Source of the DNA: Telluribacter humicola | GTDB taxonomy: Bacteria > Bacteroidota > Bacteroidia > Cytophagales > Spirosomataceae | Length of the DNA: 64,000 nucleotides | Assembly: GCF_017355935.1 (NCBI RefSeq) | Contig: NZ_JAFIQT010000002.1 | Span: 558,001-622,000 of the forward strand | Reading direction: 5' to 3' | Part shown: piece by piece, positions 1 through 8,083 of the stretch | Layout: every line of letters starts with the position of its first letter | How positions within the stretch are numbered: the stretch's first letter is position 1 | Translations under genes and position numbers: made by a program | The notes under the pieces: generated by a model | What the model was told of the DNA's origin: nothing | What the model saw: the letters and a program-made list of their open reading frames with translations, nothing else | Database searches by the model: none

Positions 1-314
1 ACTATTTCGGCATTGTACCGGATGTGCTTTTGCAGACTATTTTTGGTTACTACTCCTTTGAGGTAGTTAAATATCTCGGGCTGACCTGAAAACAGGCGGC
101 TCCAGTCAGGATTGGGTTCGGAAGAAAAAGAATAAAGAGGGGAGGGGATGTCGCAGGCGCAGCCGGGGTAGACATTGTCACGCCAGGTACCTCCCACTTC
201 GGAGGCCCGCTCGAAGATAATAAATGAATCCCTGCCCGCTTTCTGGAGCCGGAGGGCAGCTACCAGTCCGGCAAATCCAGCACCAACAATTCCTACCTGA
301 TACGCTGGCTTCAT
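1..314 (-). CDS. Flavin-dependent monooxygenase (Baeyer-Villiger type), 5' part
   Basis: The gene runs off the left edge; about 104 N-terminal residues are present. Translation from the ATG at 314 gives a Rossmann FAD-binding start (VGIVGAGFAGLVAALRL, residues 7-23), then GGTWRDNVYPGCACDIPS and LYSFS. The GGTWRxNxYPGxxCDxPS block is typical of class B flavoprotein monooxygenases (Baeyer-Villiger/cyclohexanone monooxygenase-like), which use FAD and NADPH to insert oxygen into ketones or oxidise soft nucleophiles. The substrate cannot be inferred. The next gene on the same strand is an SDR dehydrogenase ending about 155 bp upstream, a pairing expected for alcohol-to-ketone-to-ester oxidation, so they may be co-transcribed. 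The C-terminal NADPH domain is outside the window. Confidence 0.85.
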   Translation of the reverse strand, partial: MKPAYQVGIVGAGFAGLVAALRLQKAGRDSFIIFERASEVGGTWRDNVYPGCACDIPSPLYSFSSEPNPDWSRLFSGQPEIFNYLKGVVTKNSLQKHIRYNAEI

Positions 315-469
315 AATTATAGTGAGTGAATGAATGGTGATACCCGTGGTAGCCAATCATTGTACTACCTAATACAATCAATTGGTACCTCCTTCCACCA
401 TCTAATGCAAACAAGTTTGTGTTTACTAATAACGAATAAAACAGCAAAAGTGGTTAAATAAAACTACTG

Positions 470-1333
470 CTACTGGCTGCTTTGGTCCTTATAGGGATTT
501 GTAAACGTTTTTTCTATCTGCTTCATTACTATACGTGAATACCTGACCGGAAATAACCGGGTTACCAGATCCAGCGCCCGGCCATCGGGGCCTATAACGA
601 GTCGCTCCTTTTTATTGGCAATGGCATCCAGTATCAGGCGGGCCGCTTTTTCGGGAGTAGTTTGAGCCGCCTGCTCAAAGTTACTGATCGATTGCTGATG
701 CATAGCCGCGGTAGCTACCGGCCCGCGAGGCGTAGCGTTTCGAACTATGTTGGTCCTGATGCCACCGGGATGTACCGTTGTCGTGTGGATACCCGTGCCA
801 GCCAGCTCCATACGGAGGGATTCGGTAAAGCCCCGAATGCCGAATTTGGAAGTACAGTAGGCGCTCTGGTTAGCCACCCCCGCCAGCCCGAACACACTCG
901 ATATATTGACGATATGTCCCCGGTTTTGTTGCAGCAGGTAAGGGTAAAAAGCCTTAGTCATCCGGATAGGCCCCCAGAGATTGATGGACAGGAGCCACTC
1001 AAATTGCTCCAGACTGGTGTGTTCAAAGCTGCCCGTAAACAGGCCAACCCCGGCATTATTGATCAGTATTAGCTTTCGGCCGCTCAATCCGAGAATAACC
1101 TGCGCCGCAAAAGATTGAATAGCTTCCGGATCGGCTACATCCAACTCCTGAATCTCTATCACCTGTCCCTGTTGGGATGCTAAGGTTTTCGTTTCTCGCA
1201 AGCCGGTAGTATCTATATCCGTGGCAAGTATAGAAGCCCCCCTGGCCGCTCCCTGAATAGCAAGTTGCCTGCCTATTCCCGAGGCGGCCCCTGTAATAAG
1301 TATAACCGAATCCTGAAAAGTGCTGGATGACAT
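470..1333 (-). CDS. SDR family oxidoreductase (classical short-chain dehydrogenase)
   Basis: A 287-residue NAD(P)-dependent short-chain dehydrogenase/reductase. The cofactor motif TGAASGIG is at residues 14-21, NNAG at 92-95, and the catalytic Ser146, Tyr159 and Lys163 (YCTSK) are all present, so it should be active. The Asp after the second beta strand (ATDID) suggests NAD preference by analogy with the family. No signal peptide, so cytoplasmic. The C-terminal 60 residues (KKERLVIGPDGRALDLVTRLFP) resemble SDRs often annotated near flavin monooxygenases and hydrolases acting on lipid-like alcohols. It lies upstream of the Baeyer-Villiger-type monooxygenase on the same strand, so the two may act in sequence. 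The substrate is unknown. Confidence 0.9.
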   Translation of the reverse strand: MSSSTFQDSVILITGAASGIGRQLAIQGAARGASILATDIDTTGLRETKTLASQQGQVIEIQELDVADPEAIQSFAAQVILGLSGRKLILINNAGVGLFTGSFEHTSLEQFEWLLSINLWGPIRMTKAFYPYLLQQNRGHIVNISSVFGLAGVANQSAYCTSKFGIRGFTESLRMELAGTGIHTTTVHPGGIRTNIVRNATPRGPVATAAMHQQSISNFEQAAQTTPEKAARLILDAIANKKERLVIGPDGRALDLVTRLFPVRYSRIVMKQIEKTFTNPYKDQSSQ

Positions 1334-1758
1334 AGTTAATGGATTGATAGTAAAGGAAGATACTAAATTATTCAGTGGAGTACTAGTTTATATACAAAAC
1401 CAGGTCCTCACCTGACTTAACAAGCAAAGACCTGGTTCACTGTCTGTGGATGGAATTAAATCGATAATTAGGCTATAATTCCGATAGTATAGATGGCTGG
1501 TGGCTGGTTGACGATAGTATAGTCGGGTACCATTAGGGTTTGTAGGGGCGCTCTCCAGGTACTGCAATAACAGTCTTATATTCTTCCAGAGCCTTTTTCA
1601 TCCTTCAGTTCATATCGACCTCCTCATTCCCAAAACTACTATCAAATCCATTAAATTTGTTTACCCTAAGTACTATACGTTTGTTTTTGTTGGTGACGAC
1701 AACCTATTTATTATCAGCACTGTATCAATCTATATTTGTACATCAACTGGTGCAGTTG
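1334..1758. other. Intergenic region without a recognisable gene
   Basis: These 425 bases hold no convincing coding sequence. The only clear structure is a perfect 9-bp inverted repeat (arms 1398-1406 and 1429-1437), listed separately. The rest is moderately AT-rich and probably carries the promoter of the SDR gene and the 3' untranslated end of the NTF2-like gene. Confidence 0.5.
1398..1437. other. Inverted repeat (AACCAGGTC / GACCTGGTT)
   Basis: Perfect 9-bp arms separated by 22 bases. There is no T-tract on either side, so it is a poor intrinsic terminator. It may be an operator or a weak hairpin in the leader of the SDR gene at 470-1333. The role is not determined. Confidence 0.35.
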
Positions 1759-2244
1759 TTATAGTTGAAAATCGTTATCATTTTGCCGGTAATCAACTGG
1801 TTTCAGATTTCCTTTCTCATCCCGTACATGCGTTTCCATATTGGGGATGATGTCTGTATTTTGAGCCGATGCACAGCTCCAGCTACCGCCCTGATGATGT
1901 ACTACAAAGGTGAATATATTCTTCCTGATACCCGGGTTTGAAACACCTTCTATGGGCGTCTGTCCCGTAAGTTGCATCTTTGCCTGTACCACCGCAATAT
2001 GCTCCGAAAGGTACTTTACTCTCGTGAACAGCAGCCTGAGTTTGGACTTATTAAATATAGTACCGAGTCCATAAGCATGAGCTTTTTCAATATCCTCCCT
2101 GGTGTGCCACCAAAGCCCCGTTACATTAACGAATTCAGCATCCGGATCAAACAGAGAAGCTAGTTTGGCAGCATCCCGATGGTTCCATGCCTCCATAAAT
2201 ACCTTCGGAATGCTTTCCGGGCGGTCAAGCGGACTATAATCCAT
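1759..2244 (-). CDS. SgcJ/EcaC-like NTF2-fold protein
   Basis: A 161-residue cytoplasmic protein of the SnoaL/NTF2 cone fold. The N-terminal pattern (AWNHRDAAKLASLFDPDAEFVNVTGLWW, then REDIEKAH) matches the SgcJ/EcaC family, whose members are labelled oxidoreductases or polyketide-associated proteins but mostly lack a proven reaction. The family core ends near residue 130; the last 30 residues (HVRDEKGNLKPVDYRQNDNDFQL) are a charged tail. The Pro-rich gene lies 6 bases upstream on the same strand, so the two are probably co-transcribed. A second NTF2-fold protein at 18308 also sits beside an SDR, which hints at a shared type of small-molecule chemistry, but that is inference. Confidence 0.75.
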   Translation of the reverse strand: MDYSPLDRPESIPKVFMEAWNHRDAAKLASLFDPDAEFVNVTGLWWHTREDIEKAHAYGLGTIFNKSKLRLLFTRVKYLSEHIAVVQAKMQLTGQTPIEGVSNPGIRKNIFTFVVHHQGGSWSCASAQNTDIIPNMETHVRDEKGNLKPVDYRQNDNDFQL

Positions 2245-2250
2245 TGGGTA

Positions 2251-2508
2251 CTAACACAGGTTTTGCATCAGTGGCCGGACGGGGTCCTGCTCTGGCATGG
2301 GGTCAGGATTCAGTTCCGGTATTTCCGGGTCGGGAGATGAGGGCCTTGTTTCCGGTTCGTCCTTTTGGGGCTCCACCTCGGGTTGCTTCCCGGGGGTAAC
2401 GGGGGCCGGAGCGCCCGGATCGGTAGGGCGAGCCGGATTTTCCTCCGGGCGGGCCGGAGTCTGAGCCGATATATCTTTATAGTTTGGCTTGTCCATAGGG
2501 ATTGGCAT
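2251..2508 (-). CDS. Small proline-rich hypothetical protein
   Basis: An 85-residue protein with about one quarter proline and many Glu, Asp and Arg residues, with no signal peptide, membrane segment or Cys pair (a single C-terminal Cys). It is likely to be disordered. Sequences of this type (repeated PxxP and PEIP blocks) recur as small unannotated proteins in Bacteroidota. The first ATG at 2508 (MPIPMDKP) is used here; an internal ATG at 2496 (MDKPNYKD) is an equally good start. It ends 6 bases before the NTF2-like gene and is probably its operon partner. Function unknown. A non-coding reading is possible but unlikely given the clean frame and tight spacing. Confidence 0.55.
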   Translation of the reverse strand: MPIPMDKPNYKDISAQTPARPEENPARPTDPGAPAPVTPGKQPEVEPQKDEPETRPSSPDPEIPELNPDPMPEQDPVRPLMQNLC

Positions 2509-2899
2509 TTAAGATGATAGTATATTCATTACCGTTTACGATAAAAAACTATGCCTTGTTCTCGATCAGGATATTGCTATTGGAGCCGTTGGTGGTCGAT
2601 CCCGGGCAGAAAACCATCTTTTTTGTTTATATTTTTTTGTGAATACGCCCTCTATTTATTTTCTTGTAAGTGTCAGATATACAAATTGATGTAAAATCAA
2701 CCGTTTGAGCGGTTACAACTGCTCCTAAAATATTTTTCATAGCATTGCCTGGAACCATCTGGCATAACCTTTTTGAAATGTGATAATTAAGTTAAAAAAC
2801 TGATTTTTTACAGGAAAAAAGGTGATTTTGACTATATGAAAAGAGTTTGAAAAAAAGCATATTTGGGAAAAGTAAATAAATACATGCTGTGTAAATAGT
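2509..2899. other. AT-rich divergent promoter region
   Basis: These 391 bases lie between the Pro-rich gene (minus) and the first fibre-subunit-like gene (plus). They are clearly AT-rich, especially 2610-2700 and 2780-2890, and contain no supported gene. CATATTTG at 2859-2866 is one base away from the Bacteroidota -7 consensus TAnnTTTG and lies 34 bases before the start codon at 2900, but no well-placed -33 TTG accompanies it. Confidence 0.4.
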
Positions 2900-3475
2900 A
2901 TGAGAAGATACCCCCACATAACGCTGCTATTCTTAGTGTTACTAGTAGGATGCCGGGCCCAGGCTCAGGACCGTAACTCAAGTAGTCACACATTTGCTAT
3001 TGTGATTCCCGAAGTAGCAATACTCGATATTGAATCATCCAGCCCCCAGGCCATCATGTTGCAGGTAGCAGCGCCTACCGAAGCCGGTGATGCCTTGACC
3101 TTCGGGCAAACCAACAGGAACCTGTGGCTCAACTATTCGTCCATTGTGGGAGCGGCGACAAGGACATCCAGAAAGGTTACGGCTCAGATTGCTTCCGGTA
3201 CAGTACCTGATGGTATTACGATTAATCTGGCAGCTACTACGGCCACCGGATCGGGGGGCGGAAAACTAGGTCAACCCGTTACGGGAGGGATCATGCTTAA
3301 TGCCTCAGCCCAGGATCTGATTGTAGGTATTGGTAGCTCCTATACAGGGAATGGCCCGGCTAATGGACACCAGCTTATTTATACCATTCAATCTAATGGA
3401 GCGGAAGCCTACCAGAAGCTTAGATTTGACCAAAGTACTACCTTAGGTATTCTGTATACGATTACTGATTATTAA
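2900..3475 (+). CDS. Secreted fibre-subunit-like protein (paralogue 1)
   Basis: A 191-residue exported protein. The N-terminus has a basic start, a hydrophobic core and either a lipobox-like LVGC (Cys18) or a signal peptidase I site near AQAQ, residues 20-23. The mature part is rich in Ser, Thr, Gly and Ala and looks all-beta. It shares three blocks with the genes at 3741 and 8083: IPEVAILDIESS (36-47), LWLNYSSIV (middle), and GIGSSYTGNG...NGHQLIYT (near the C-terminus), and all three end in a short beta-like strand (YTITDY here). I do not recognise a named family. Position beside a chaperone-like and an usher-like gene suggests a pilus or fibre subunit, or an adhesin. A terminator follows at 3517-3548. 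Confidence 0.6.
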   Translation: MRRYPHITLLFLVLLVGCRAQAQDRNSSSHTFAIVIPEVAILDIESSSPQAIMLQVAAPTEAGDALTFGQTNRNLWLNYSSIVGAATRTSRKVTAQIASGTVPDGITINLAATTATGSGGGKLGQPVTGGIMLNASAQDLIVGIGSSYTGNGPANGHQLIYTIQSNGAEAYQKLRFDQSTTLGILYTITDY

Positions 3476-3516
3476 TGGAATGTTAAAGAGTATCCCATCC
3501 GAAGTAACTACATCTG

Positions 3517-3548
3517 TTAAGACCTAAAGGTAAGCTTTTAGGTCTTAA
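3517..3548 (+). terminator. Intrinsic terminator-like hairpin
   Basis: Perfect 12-bp stem (arms 3517-3528 and 3537-3548) with an 8-base loop, 41 bases after the stop codon at 3475. The T-richness lies in the 3' arm and the sequence after it is AT-rich, so termination may be partial. Confidence 0.7.
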
Positions 3549-3663
3549 TTAGTTATAGCGGGTCTGTTGAAGATCTTAATTTAAATTTAGTTACAAATTA
3601 TTTATCGGCTTTTTTTTGCCAAAAAACTCTCTAAAGATTCAATACATCGAAATAACCCAAAAG

Positions 3664-3733
3664 CGCGAGTGAACCTGATGTAGCTTTGTTTCATCAAAGT
3701 TCAGAAAAGATATACCAGATCAATAAACTCGCG
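3664..3733 (+). promoter_or_regulatory. Structured leader / operator before the main subunit gene
   Basis: Outer arms CGCGAGT (3664-3670) and ACTCGCG (3727-3733) are perfectly complementary. Inside them, GAAC-C-TGATG pairs with CATCA-AA-GTTC, making a nested stem that closes over TAGCTTTG. The right outer arm ends 7 bases before the ATG at 3741, so as RNA it would cover the ribosome entry region. As DNA it would be a dyad over the promoter. Confidence 0.45.
3681..3688 (+). promoter_or_regulatory. Candidate -7 box TAGCTTTG
   Basis: An exact match to the Bacteroidota -7 consensus TAnnTTTG, 52 bases before the start codon at 3741. No clear -33 TTG is seen at 19-22 bases upstream, so it is only a candidate. 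It would start transcription inside the dyad at 3664-3733. Confidence 0.35.
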
Positions 3734-3740
3734 ACTAATC

Positions 3741-4319
3741 ATGAAAAAGTTTTCTTACACACTAGTTTCTTTACTATCAGTTTCATTTTTTGCATTTACT
3801 GCAAACGCTCAGAGTGATAATAATTCAGCTAATCACAATGTAGCTATCACCATTCCCGAAGTAGCCCTTCTTGATATTGAGTCCAGTACTTCTACGAGTG
3901 CTGTTACGCTGGCGGCTAAGCACTCAGGCGAAGCGGGGGATCCTATCAGTTTTACTGGTGTAAGCAATTCGGACCTCTGGCTGAATTATTCATCTATCGT
4001 AAGTACAACCAATACTGCACGTAAAATCACCGCACAACTAACTGGTGCAGTACCCGCAGGTGTACAACTAAAAGTAGTGGCTGGAAGCTCTACAACTGGT
4101 GGAGGTACTCGTGGTACAGCCGCAGCCAGCGGTGTTGTTCTGTCAGCTACTCCCCAGGACCTGATCAATGGAATCGGTAGTTCTTACACGGACAACGGAG
4201 CTAATAAAGGCCATCAGCTAACGTACTCTCTGTCACTTGTAGATGATGCAAATTACGCAAACCTTCGTTTTGATCAGACTAATACAGTACAGGTTACTTA
4301 TACCATCATCAATCAATAA
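3741..4319 (+). CDS. Secreted fibre-subunit-like protein (paralogue 2, probable major subunit)
   Basis: A 192-residue exported protein with a classical signal peptide (MKKFSYTLVSLLSVSFFAFTANAQ, cleavage near residue 24). The mature protein is Ser/Thr/Gly-rich and probably all-beta. It shares IPEVALLDIESS (38-49), LWLNYSSIV (79-87), QDLINGIGSSYTDNG and GHQLTYSL with the proteins at 2900 and 8083, and ends in VTYTIINQ. It has its own candidate promoter and structured leader upstream and its own strong terminator downstream (4360-4386), so it can be made in excess of the assembly genes, as expected of a major structural subunit. That role is inferred from context; no known pilin family was recognised. 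It has no cysteine, so no pilin disulfide. Confidence 0.6.
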   Translation: MKKFSYTLVSLLSVSFFAFTANAQSDNNSANHNVAITIPEVALLDIESSTSTSAVTLAAKHSGEAGDPISFTGVSNSDLWLNYSSIVSTTNTARKITAQLTGAVPAGVQLKVVAGSSTTGGGTRGTAAASGVVLSATPQDLINGIGSSYTDNGANKGHQLTYSLSLVDDANYANLRFDQTNTVQVTYTIINQ

Positions 4320-4359
4320 GAGCTTCTGTTAGAAGAAATATATTTTCGAAAAGAGTAAA

Positions 4360-4391
4360 AAAAGGCCTAATTATTGTAGGCCTTTTCTTTT
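4360..4391 (+). terminator. Rho-independent terminator after subunit gene
   Basis: Perfect 10-bp stem AAAAGGCCTA / TAGGCCTTTT (4360-4369, 4377-4386), 7-base loop, followed by a T-rich run to 4391. It separates the probable major subunit gene from the chaperone- and usher-like genes and may act as a partial read-through point. Confidence 0.85.
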
Positions 4392-4467
4392 TGGAGGAAA
4401 TAATAAAAAGTAAATCTGATATGGGCTGCTTTTTATTTTCCTTCATGAATTTAACAGGCGTTATCCT

Positions 4468-5259
4468 ATGAAACCCTCTATACTATTTACGCTTTTCTTT
4501 CTTATTATTATTGGTTCAGAGGCCTTTGCCAGTGTAACCGTTGAAAACGGACTTACCCATATTTTCAGAGGGAATTGGGGAGATGAACTGACCGGTACCA
4601 TAAAGCTTACTAATTCCGGTAAAAAAGCAGAACGTATACTGATATTTAAGAATGACCTCGTGCAGGGCTGTGCCAATTCCAACATGTTTGCAGAGCCAAA
4701 CAGCCAGCCTAACTCTTCGGCTGAATGGATAAAGCTGAACCTGAACGAGCGAACCTTAGCCGCCGGAGAAAGCTACGAAATAGTATATAGTATCGCTATT
4801 CCCAAGGACACTACCTTCAATGGCTCCTTCTGGTCATTGATAATGGTAGAGGTAGTAGACCCGATCAAGGAAGAGAAAACAAGCTCCGGCGTTACAATAG
4901 GTTCCAAGATCCGCTACGCCATTCAGGTCATTACGGATGTAGGTCCCTACAAGATATCTCCCCTTAGCTACGAGGATGTTAAACTGGAAAAACAGGAAGG
5001 TAAAAGTAAAACGGTACAGGTAGTGCTAAAAAACAACGGGCTCTTCGTGGTTAACCCTGTGCTGGTGTTTGAGCTATTCAATAAGAACGGCGACAAGGTA
5101 AAGAAGATCGAAGTGCCCTTCCGAAAAATCTATCCGGGTAGCTGCAAGCTGTATGAAGTAGATATTACGGGTATACCCAAAGGATCGTATGACTGCGTAC
5201 TGGTAGCCGACTACGGTCAAGACTTGTTTGGGATGAACGCCAGTCTGGATATAGAATAA
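4468..5259 (+). CDS. Periplasmic chaperone-like protein with two Ig-like domains
   Basis: A 263-residue protein with a signal peptide (cleavage near SEAFA, residues 18-22). The first domain (about 23-135) carries the pattern GTIKLTNSGKKAERILIFKND...WIKLNLNERTLAAGESYEIVYSIAIPKD...GSFWSLIMVE, typical of Ig-like domains in DUF916/WxL-type and fimbrial-chaperone-like proteins. The second domain (about 170-260) is another beta sandwich (VQVVLKNNG...GSYDCVLVADYG). Size and two-domain layout fit a pilus chaperone, but I cannot match the specific residues of the PapD family. It lies 148 bases after the subunit gene and 97 bases before the barrel gene, which supports a role in delivering secreted subunits to the outer-membrane protein. 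That role is inferred. Confidence 0.6.
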   Translation: MKPSILFTLFFLIIIGSEAFASVTVENGLTHIFRGNWGDELTGTIKLTNSGKKAERILIFKNDLVQGCANSNMFAEPNSQPNSSAEWIKLNLNERTLAAGESYEIVYSIAIPKDTTFNGSFWSLIMVEVVDPIKEEKTSSGVTIGSKIRYAIQVITDVGPYKISPLSYEDVKLEKQEGKSKTVQVVLKNNGLFVVNPVLVFELFNKNGDKVKKIEVPFRKIYPGSCKLYEVDITGIPKGSYDCVLVADYGQDLFGMNASLDIE

Positions 5260-5356
5260 GGCTGGCACGTACTACTAATCTGATACCCAGCCTGCCAGCT
5301 CAGAATTTCCTTCACCAAATCAATTTTACTTATCAGAACTTTACAGGTTCAAATTG

Positions 5357-8083
5357 ATGAAACGGTTTCGACTTTGTAACACAGTTCTCCTGGTAGTACT
5401 GTTGCTGCTCTGTTTTGGGGCCGTGGCAGCAGCGCCCTTTGAAATAAAACTGGTCAATGCGCCCAGAAAGGTAGCCCCTGATGAGTACTTTACCCTTTTC
5501 TTTGACGTCACCAACAACGATAACTTCAGTATTAACCCCAGAGCCAATCTGGTACTGCCCGAAGGCTGGATTGTAGTTACCCGAAAAGAACTTTCGGAAG
5601 TAAGCCCCGGCGAAACCAAAAAGATTTTCTTCACACTAAGGCCCTCCAGGAACGCCAGGGTAGGTACCGGTAATATCACGCTCCAGATACTGGTTGATCA
5701 GCGGGTGGTGATGGAAGAAAAAGTGTGGCTGGAAATCGATCAGGTACATAAGGTAGAGATCACCCCGGTGGTAGTGCCGGATTTCCTGCGGGAGGGTACC
5801 AGCTTTACCTGTGTATATCTGGTGCAGAATTTGGGTAATACCGTGGAAGAGATCCAGCTTTCATCCACTCAGGGATTGATTAGCGGGAGTCAGCGGATTA
5901 CCCTTGAACCTTATACATCCCACACGGTAAAAGTACAGTATGCTATTCCGCCCAACCTGTCCCAGAAGACATACCTGGTAGTGGACCTGAACGCCCTCCT
6001 GGTCGGGGCAGAGCAGAGGGTCCAGAAAAGCCAGCTGGTGGAAGCTTATCCGAATAGTACCAAAAAAAGTGACCCCTACCTGCGTTTTCCCATTGAAGTA
6101 AGTGGTATCTATAATGCCGTTTCAAACAATGGGCAGCAGTACACAGGTGGCCAGTTTGATATCCGGGGGCAGGGCTACCTCGACTTTGCAAAGCAACACT
6201 ATCTGGACTTTGTTCTGCACGGCCCCAACCAGGTCAACCTGCCCCAGTTTGGTAGCTTTGACCAGTACTCTATAGTTTACACTAATTCACAGGTTGCGGT
6301 GTCGGCCCTGGACTATACTCTTCAGGTGTCAAACCTTACGGAGTTCAGCCGTTTTGGCCGGGGACTTAAGATGAGTTATAATACGGGCGATATCCAACTT
6401 ACCGGTTTCTACAGCAAGCCCCGTTTTTTTGCCGATATCAAAAGTACCTACGGAGGCGTACTGACGTACCGTCCGACCGAGTACCTGGATATCAATCTGA
6501 ATATAGTCTCAAAGAATATGGCGCTGCGTGATCAGCTGGTCACGACGGATATAGCCAGTATAAGTACTAACTACCAGAAAAATGACCTGTGGGTCGAAAC
6601 GGAAGCGGCGGTCAATACAGCCGCTGGCAAAACAGACGTCGCGGGATTTATGAGGTTGTACTACTCGCCGAAGTGGTTCCGGTTTAGCAGTAATCTGGTC
6701 TATGCCGGAAAGGAATTTTATGGCTACTACACCAACAGTACCCTCATCAGCAACTCGCTGTACAGTAAGGTTACCCGTAAAATAATGATCGGGGCGGGAC
6801 AGAACATTACAAAGGTAAATCAGAGCCTGGACCTGACCATTTACAGTACGCTGCCTTACTACAGTAACTACTTTGGGGAAGCGTCCTACCAGTTTAATTC
6901 GCAGAATCAGCTTCGGTTTAACTATACTTATCGCGAGAAAGAGGACCGGGCTCTCCAGAAACAGTTCAATTACAAAGAGAACGCGGCCCGGTACTCCTAT
7001 TTCCACACGGGTAAGAGGGTGTATGTGTGGCTGGATGGTGAAGTGGGAAGGACTCGTAACCTGATCGCAACCGAGGACTCCGCACCTCGGACAACGTTAC
7101 AGAACCGGCTCATGCTTAACTACACCTTTTTCAGAAATCTTACTCTGGGGGGTAATCTGGAGTATCTGCAGACCAACCGGTTTTCTACCCAGAATAAGAC
7201 AGAAGAGTTCCTGTTTTATGGCGCCAATGCGATGATACGCCTGAAGGACTACCTGAGCTTCAACCTGTACTACCGCAACAACTATGCACTCGACGAGCTC
7301 ACCGAAAGCCGAAACTTCCTGAACTCGGAGCTGATCCTGAAACTAAACGACAGGCACAAGTTGAGCCTGAGGGGGAGCTACGCCACTTTTCCGGGCGAAA
7401 ACAGACTTGAGAAAAGCTGGCTGGCTACGGCCCGGTACACTCTGCTGATTAATGCGCCCATCAAGAAAGACAAGAGTCTGGGGGGAATCTACGGTAGACT
7501 CAGCCGAAAATCAAACGAAAAAATAAGCGGAGTAATCGTGCAGCTAGGGAAGGAAACTACGATCACGGACGAAAGCGGCAGCTTTAAGTTTAATGATCTG
7601 GTACCCGGCGACTACTACGTTACCATCAGACGCTCGTCCCTGAAAGTAGATGAGATCGCTGACATACCGCTGCCCTTAGAGGTAAAGGTGAAAGCTAACG
7701 AAATTACGGATTTAGAGATACCCGTCATAAAATCAGCATCGGTGAGAGGTATCGTTGAAGTAGGAGTGGCGGTACAGGCAGGCTCGCAGGCATCCGAAAA
7801 GAGGTGGGAGGCGGTGGTCTTAAAACTAACCAATAATGAAAATACCTTCTATACCGAAACGGACGCCAGTGGTAAATTCTCCTTCGGTGAAGTACGCTCC
7901 GGTGATTGGACCATTTCGGTAGTGAAGACAGGTGCCTGGTCTAACGACTTCACCATTGATGCTGACTACCGACAGGTCACCGTTGTGGCCGGCGAAGAAA
8001 CCCAGGTGAAGTTCATGCTGACACCTAAGGAACGGAAGATTCATATGAATGGGGGCAAAACCATTAAAATACAGAATAAGTAA
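5357..8083 (+). CDS. Large outer-membrane barrel, usher-like (NEW3/Ig - barrel - Cna-B/regulatory-like domains)
   Basis: A 908-residue protein starting at the ATG at 5357; the TTG three bases earlier is less likely. Signal peptide about 1-26. Residues about 27-235 hold two Ig/NEW3-like beta domains (APDEYFTLFFDVTNND..., EGTSFTCVYLVQNLGNTVEEIQL). Residues about 240-700 are a long series of alternating amphipathic strands rich in Tyr, Asn and Phe, as in an outer-membrane barrel. Residues about 705-895 hold two Cna-B/carboxypeptidase-regulatory-like domains (GVIVQLGKETTITDESGSFKFNDLVPGDYYV; TETDASGKFSFGEVRSGDWTI). No TonB box or TonB plug is seen. The order of periplasmic domain, barrel and C-terminal Ig-like domains parallels pilus ushers. 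Its stop overlaps the next subunit-like start (TAATG). Confidence 0.6.
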   Translation: MKRFRLCNTVLLVVLLLLCFGAVAAAPFEIKLVNAPRKVAPDEYFTLFFDVTNNDNFSINPRANLVLPEGWIVVTRKELSEVSPGETKKIFFTLRPSRNARVGTGNITLQILVDQRVVMEEKVWLEIDQVHKVEITPVVVPDFLREGTSFTCVYLVQNLGNTVEEIQLSSTQGLISGSQRITLEPYTSHTVKVQYAIPPNLSQKTYLVVDLNALLVGAEQRVQKSQLVEAYPNSTKKSDPYLRFPIEVSGIYNAVSNNGQQYTGGQFDIRGQGYLDFAKQHYLDFVLHGPNQVNLPQFGSFDQYSIVYTNSQVAVSALDYTLQVSNLTEFSRFGRGLKMSYNTGDIQLTGFYSKPRFFADIKSTYGGVLTYRPTEYLDINLNIVSKNMALRDQLVTTDIASISTNYQKNDLWVETEAAVNTAAGKTDVAGFMRLYYSPKWFRFSSNLVYAGKEFYGYYTNSTLISNSLYSKVTRKIMIGAGQNITKVNQSLDLTIYSTLPYYSNYFGEASYQFNSQNQLRFNYTYREKEDRALQKQFNYKENAARYSYFHTGKRVYVWLDGEVGRTRNLIATEDSAPRTTLQNRLMLNYTFFRNLTLGGNLEYLQTNRFSTQNKTEEFLFYGANAMIRLKDYLSFNLYYRNNYALDELTESRNFLNSELILKLNDRHKLSLRGSYATFPGENRLEKSWLATARYTLLINAPIKKDKSLGGIYGRLSRKSNEKISGVIVQLGKETTITDESGSFKFNDLVPGDYYVTIRRSSLKVDEIADIPLPLEVKVKANEITDLEIPVIKSASVRGIVEVGVAVQAGSQASEKRWEAVVLKLTNNENTFYTETDASGKFSFGEVRSGDWTISVVKTGAWSNDFTIDADYRQVTVVAGEETQVKFMLTPKERKIHMNGGKTIKIQNK

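Noticed and set aside
178-447. 89-residue minus-strand open frame at the left edge
   Set aside because: It runs in another frame over the monooxygenase gene, whose translation from 314 shows a clear FAD-binding start and the conserved GGTWR block.
2737-2919. 60-residue minus-strand frame in the AT-rich spacer
   Set aside because: Low-complexity Phe/Ile-rich sequence in a promoter region; it overlaps the start of the secreted subunit gene and has no family pattern.
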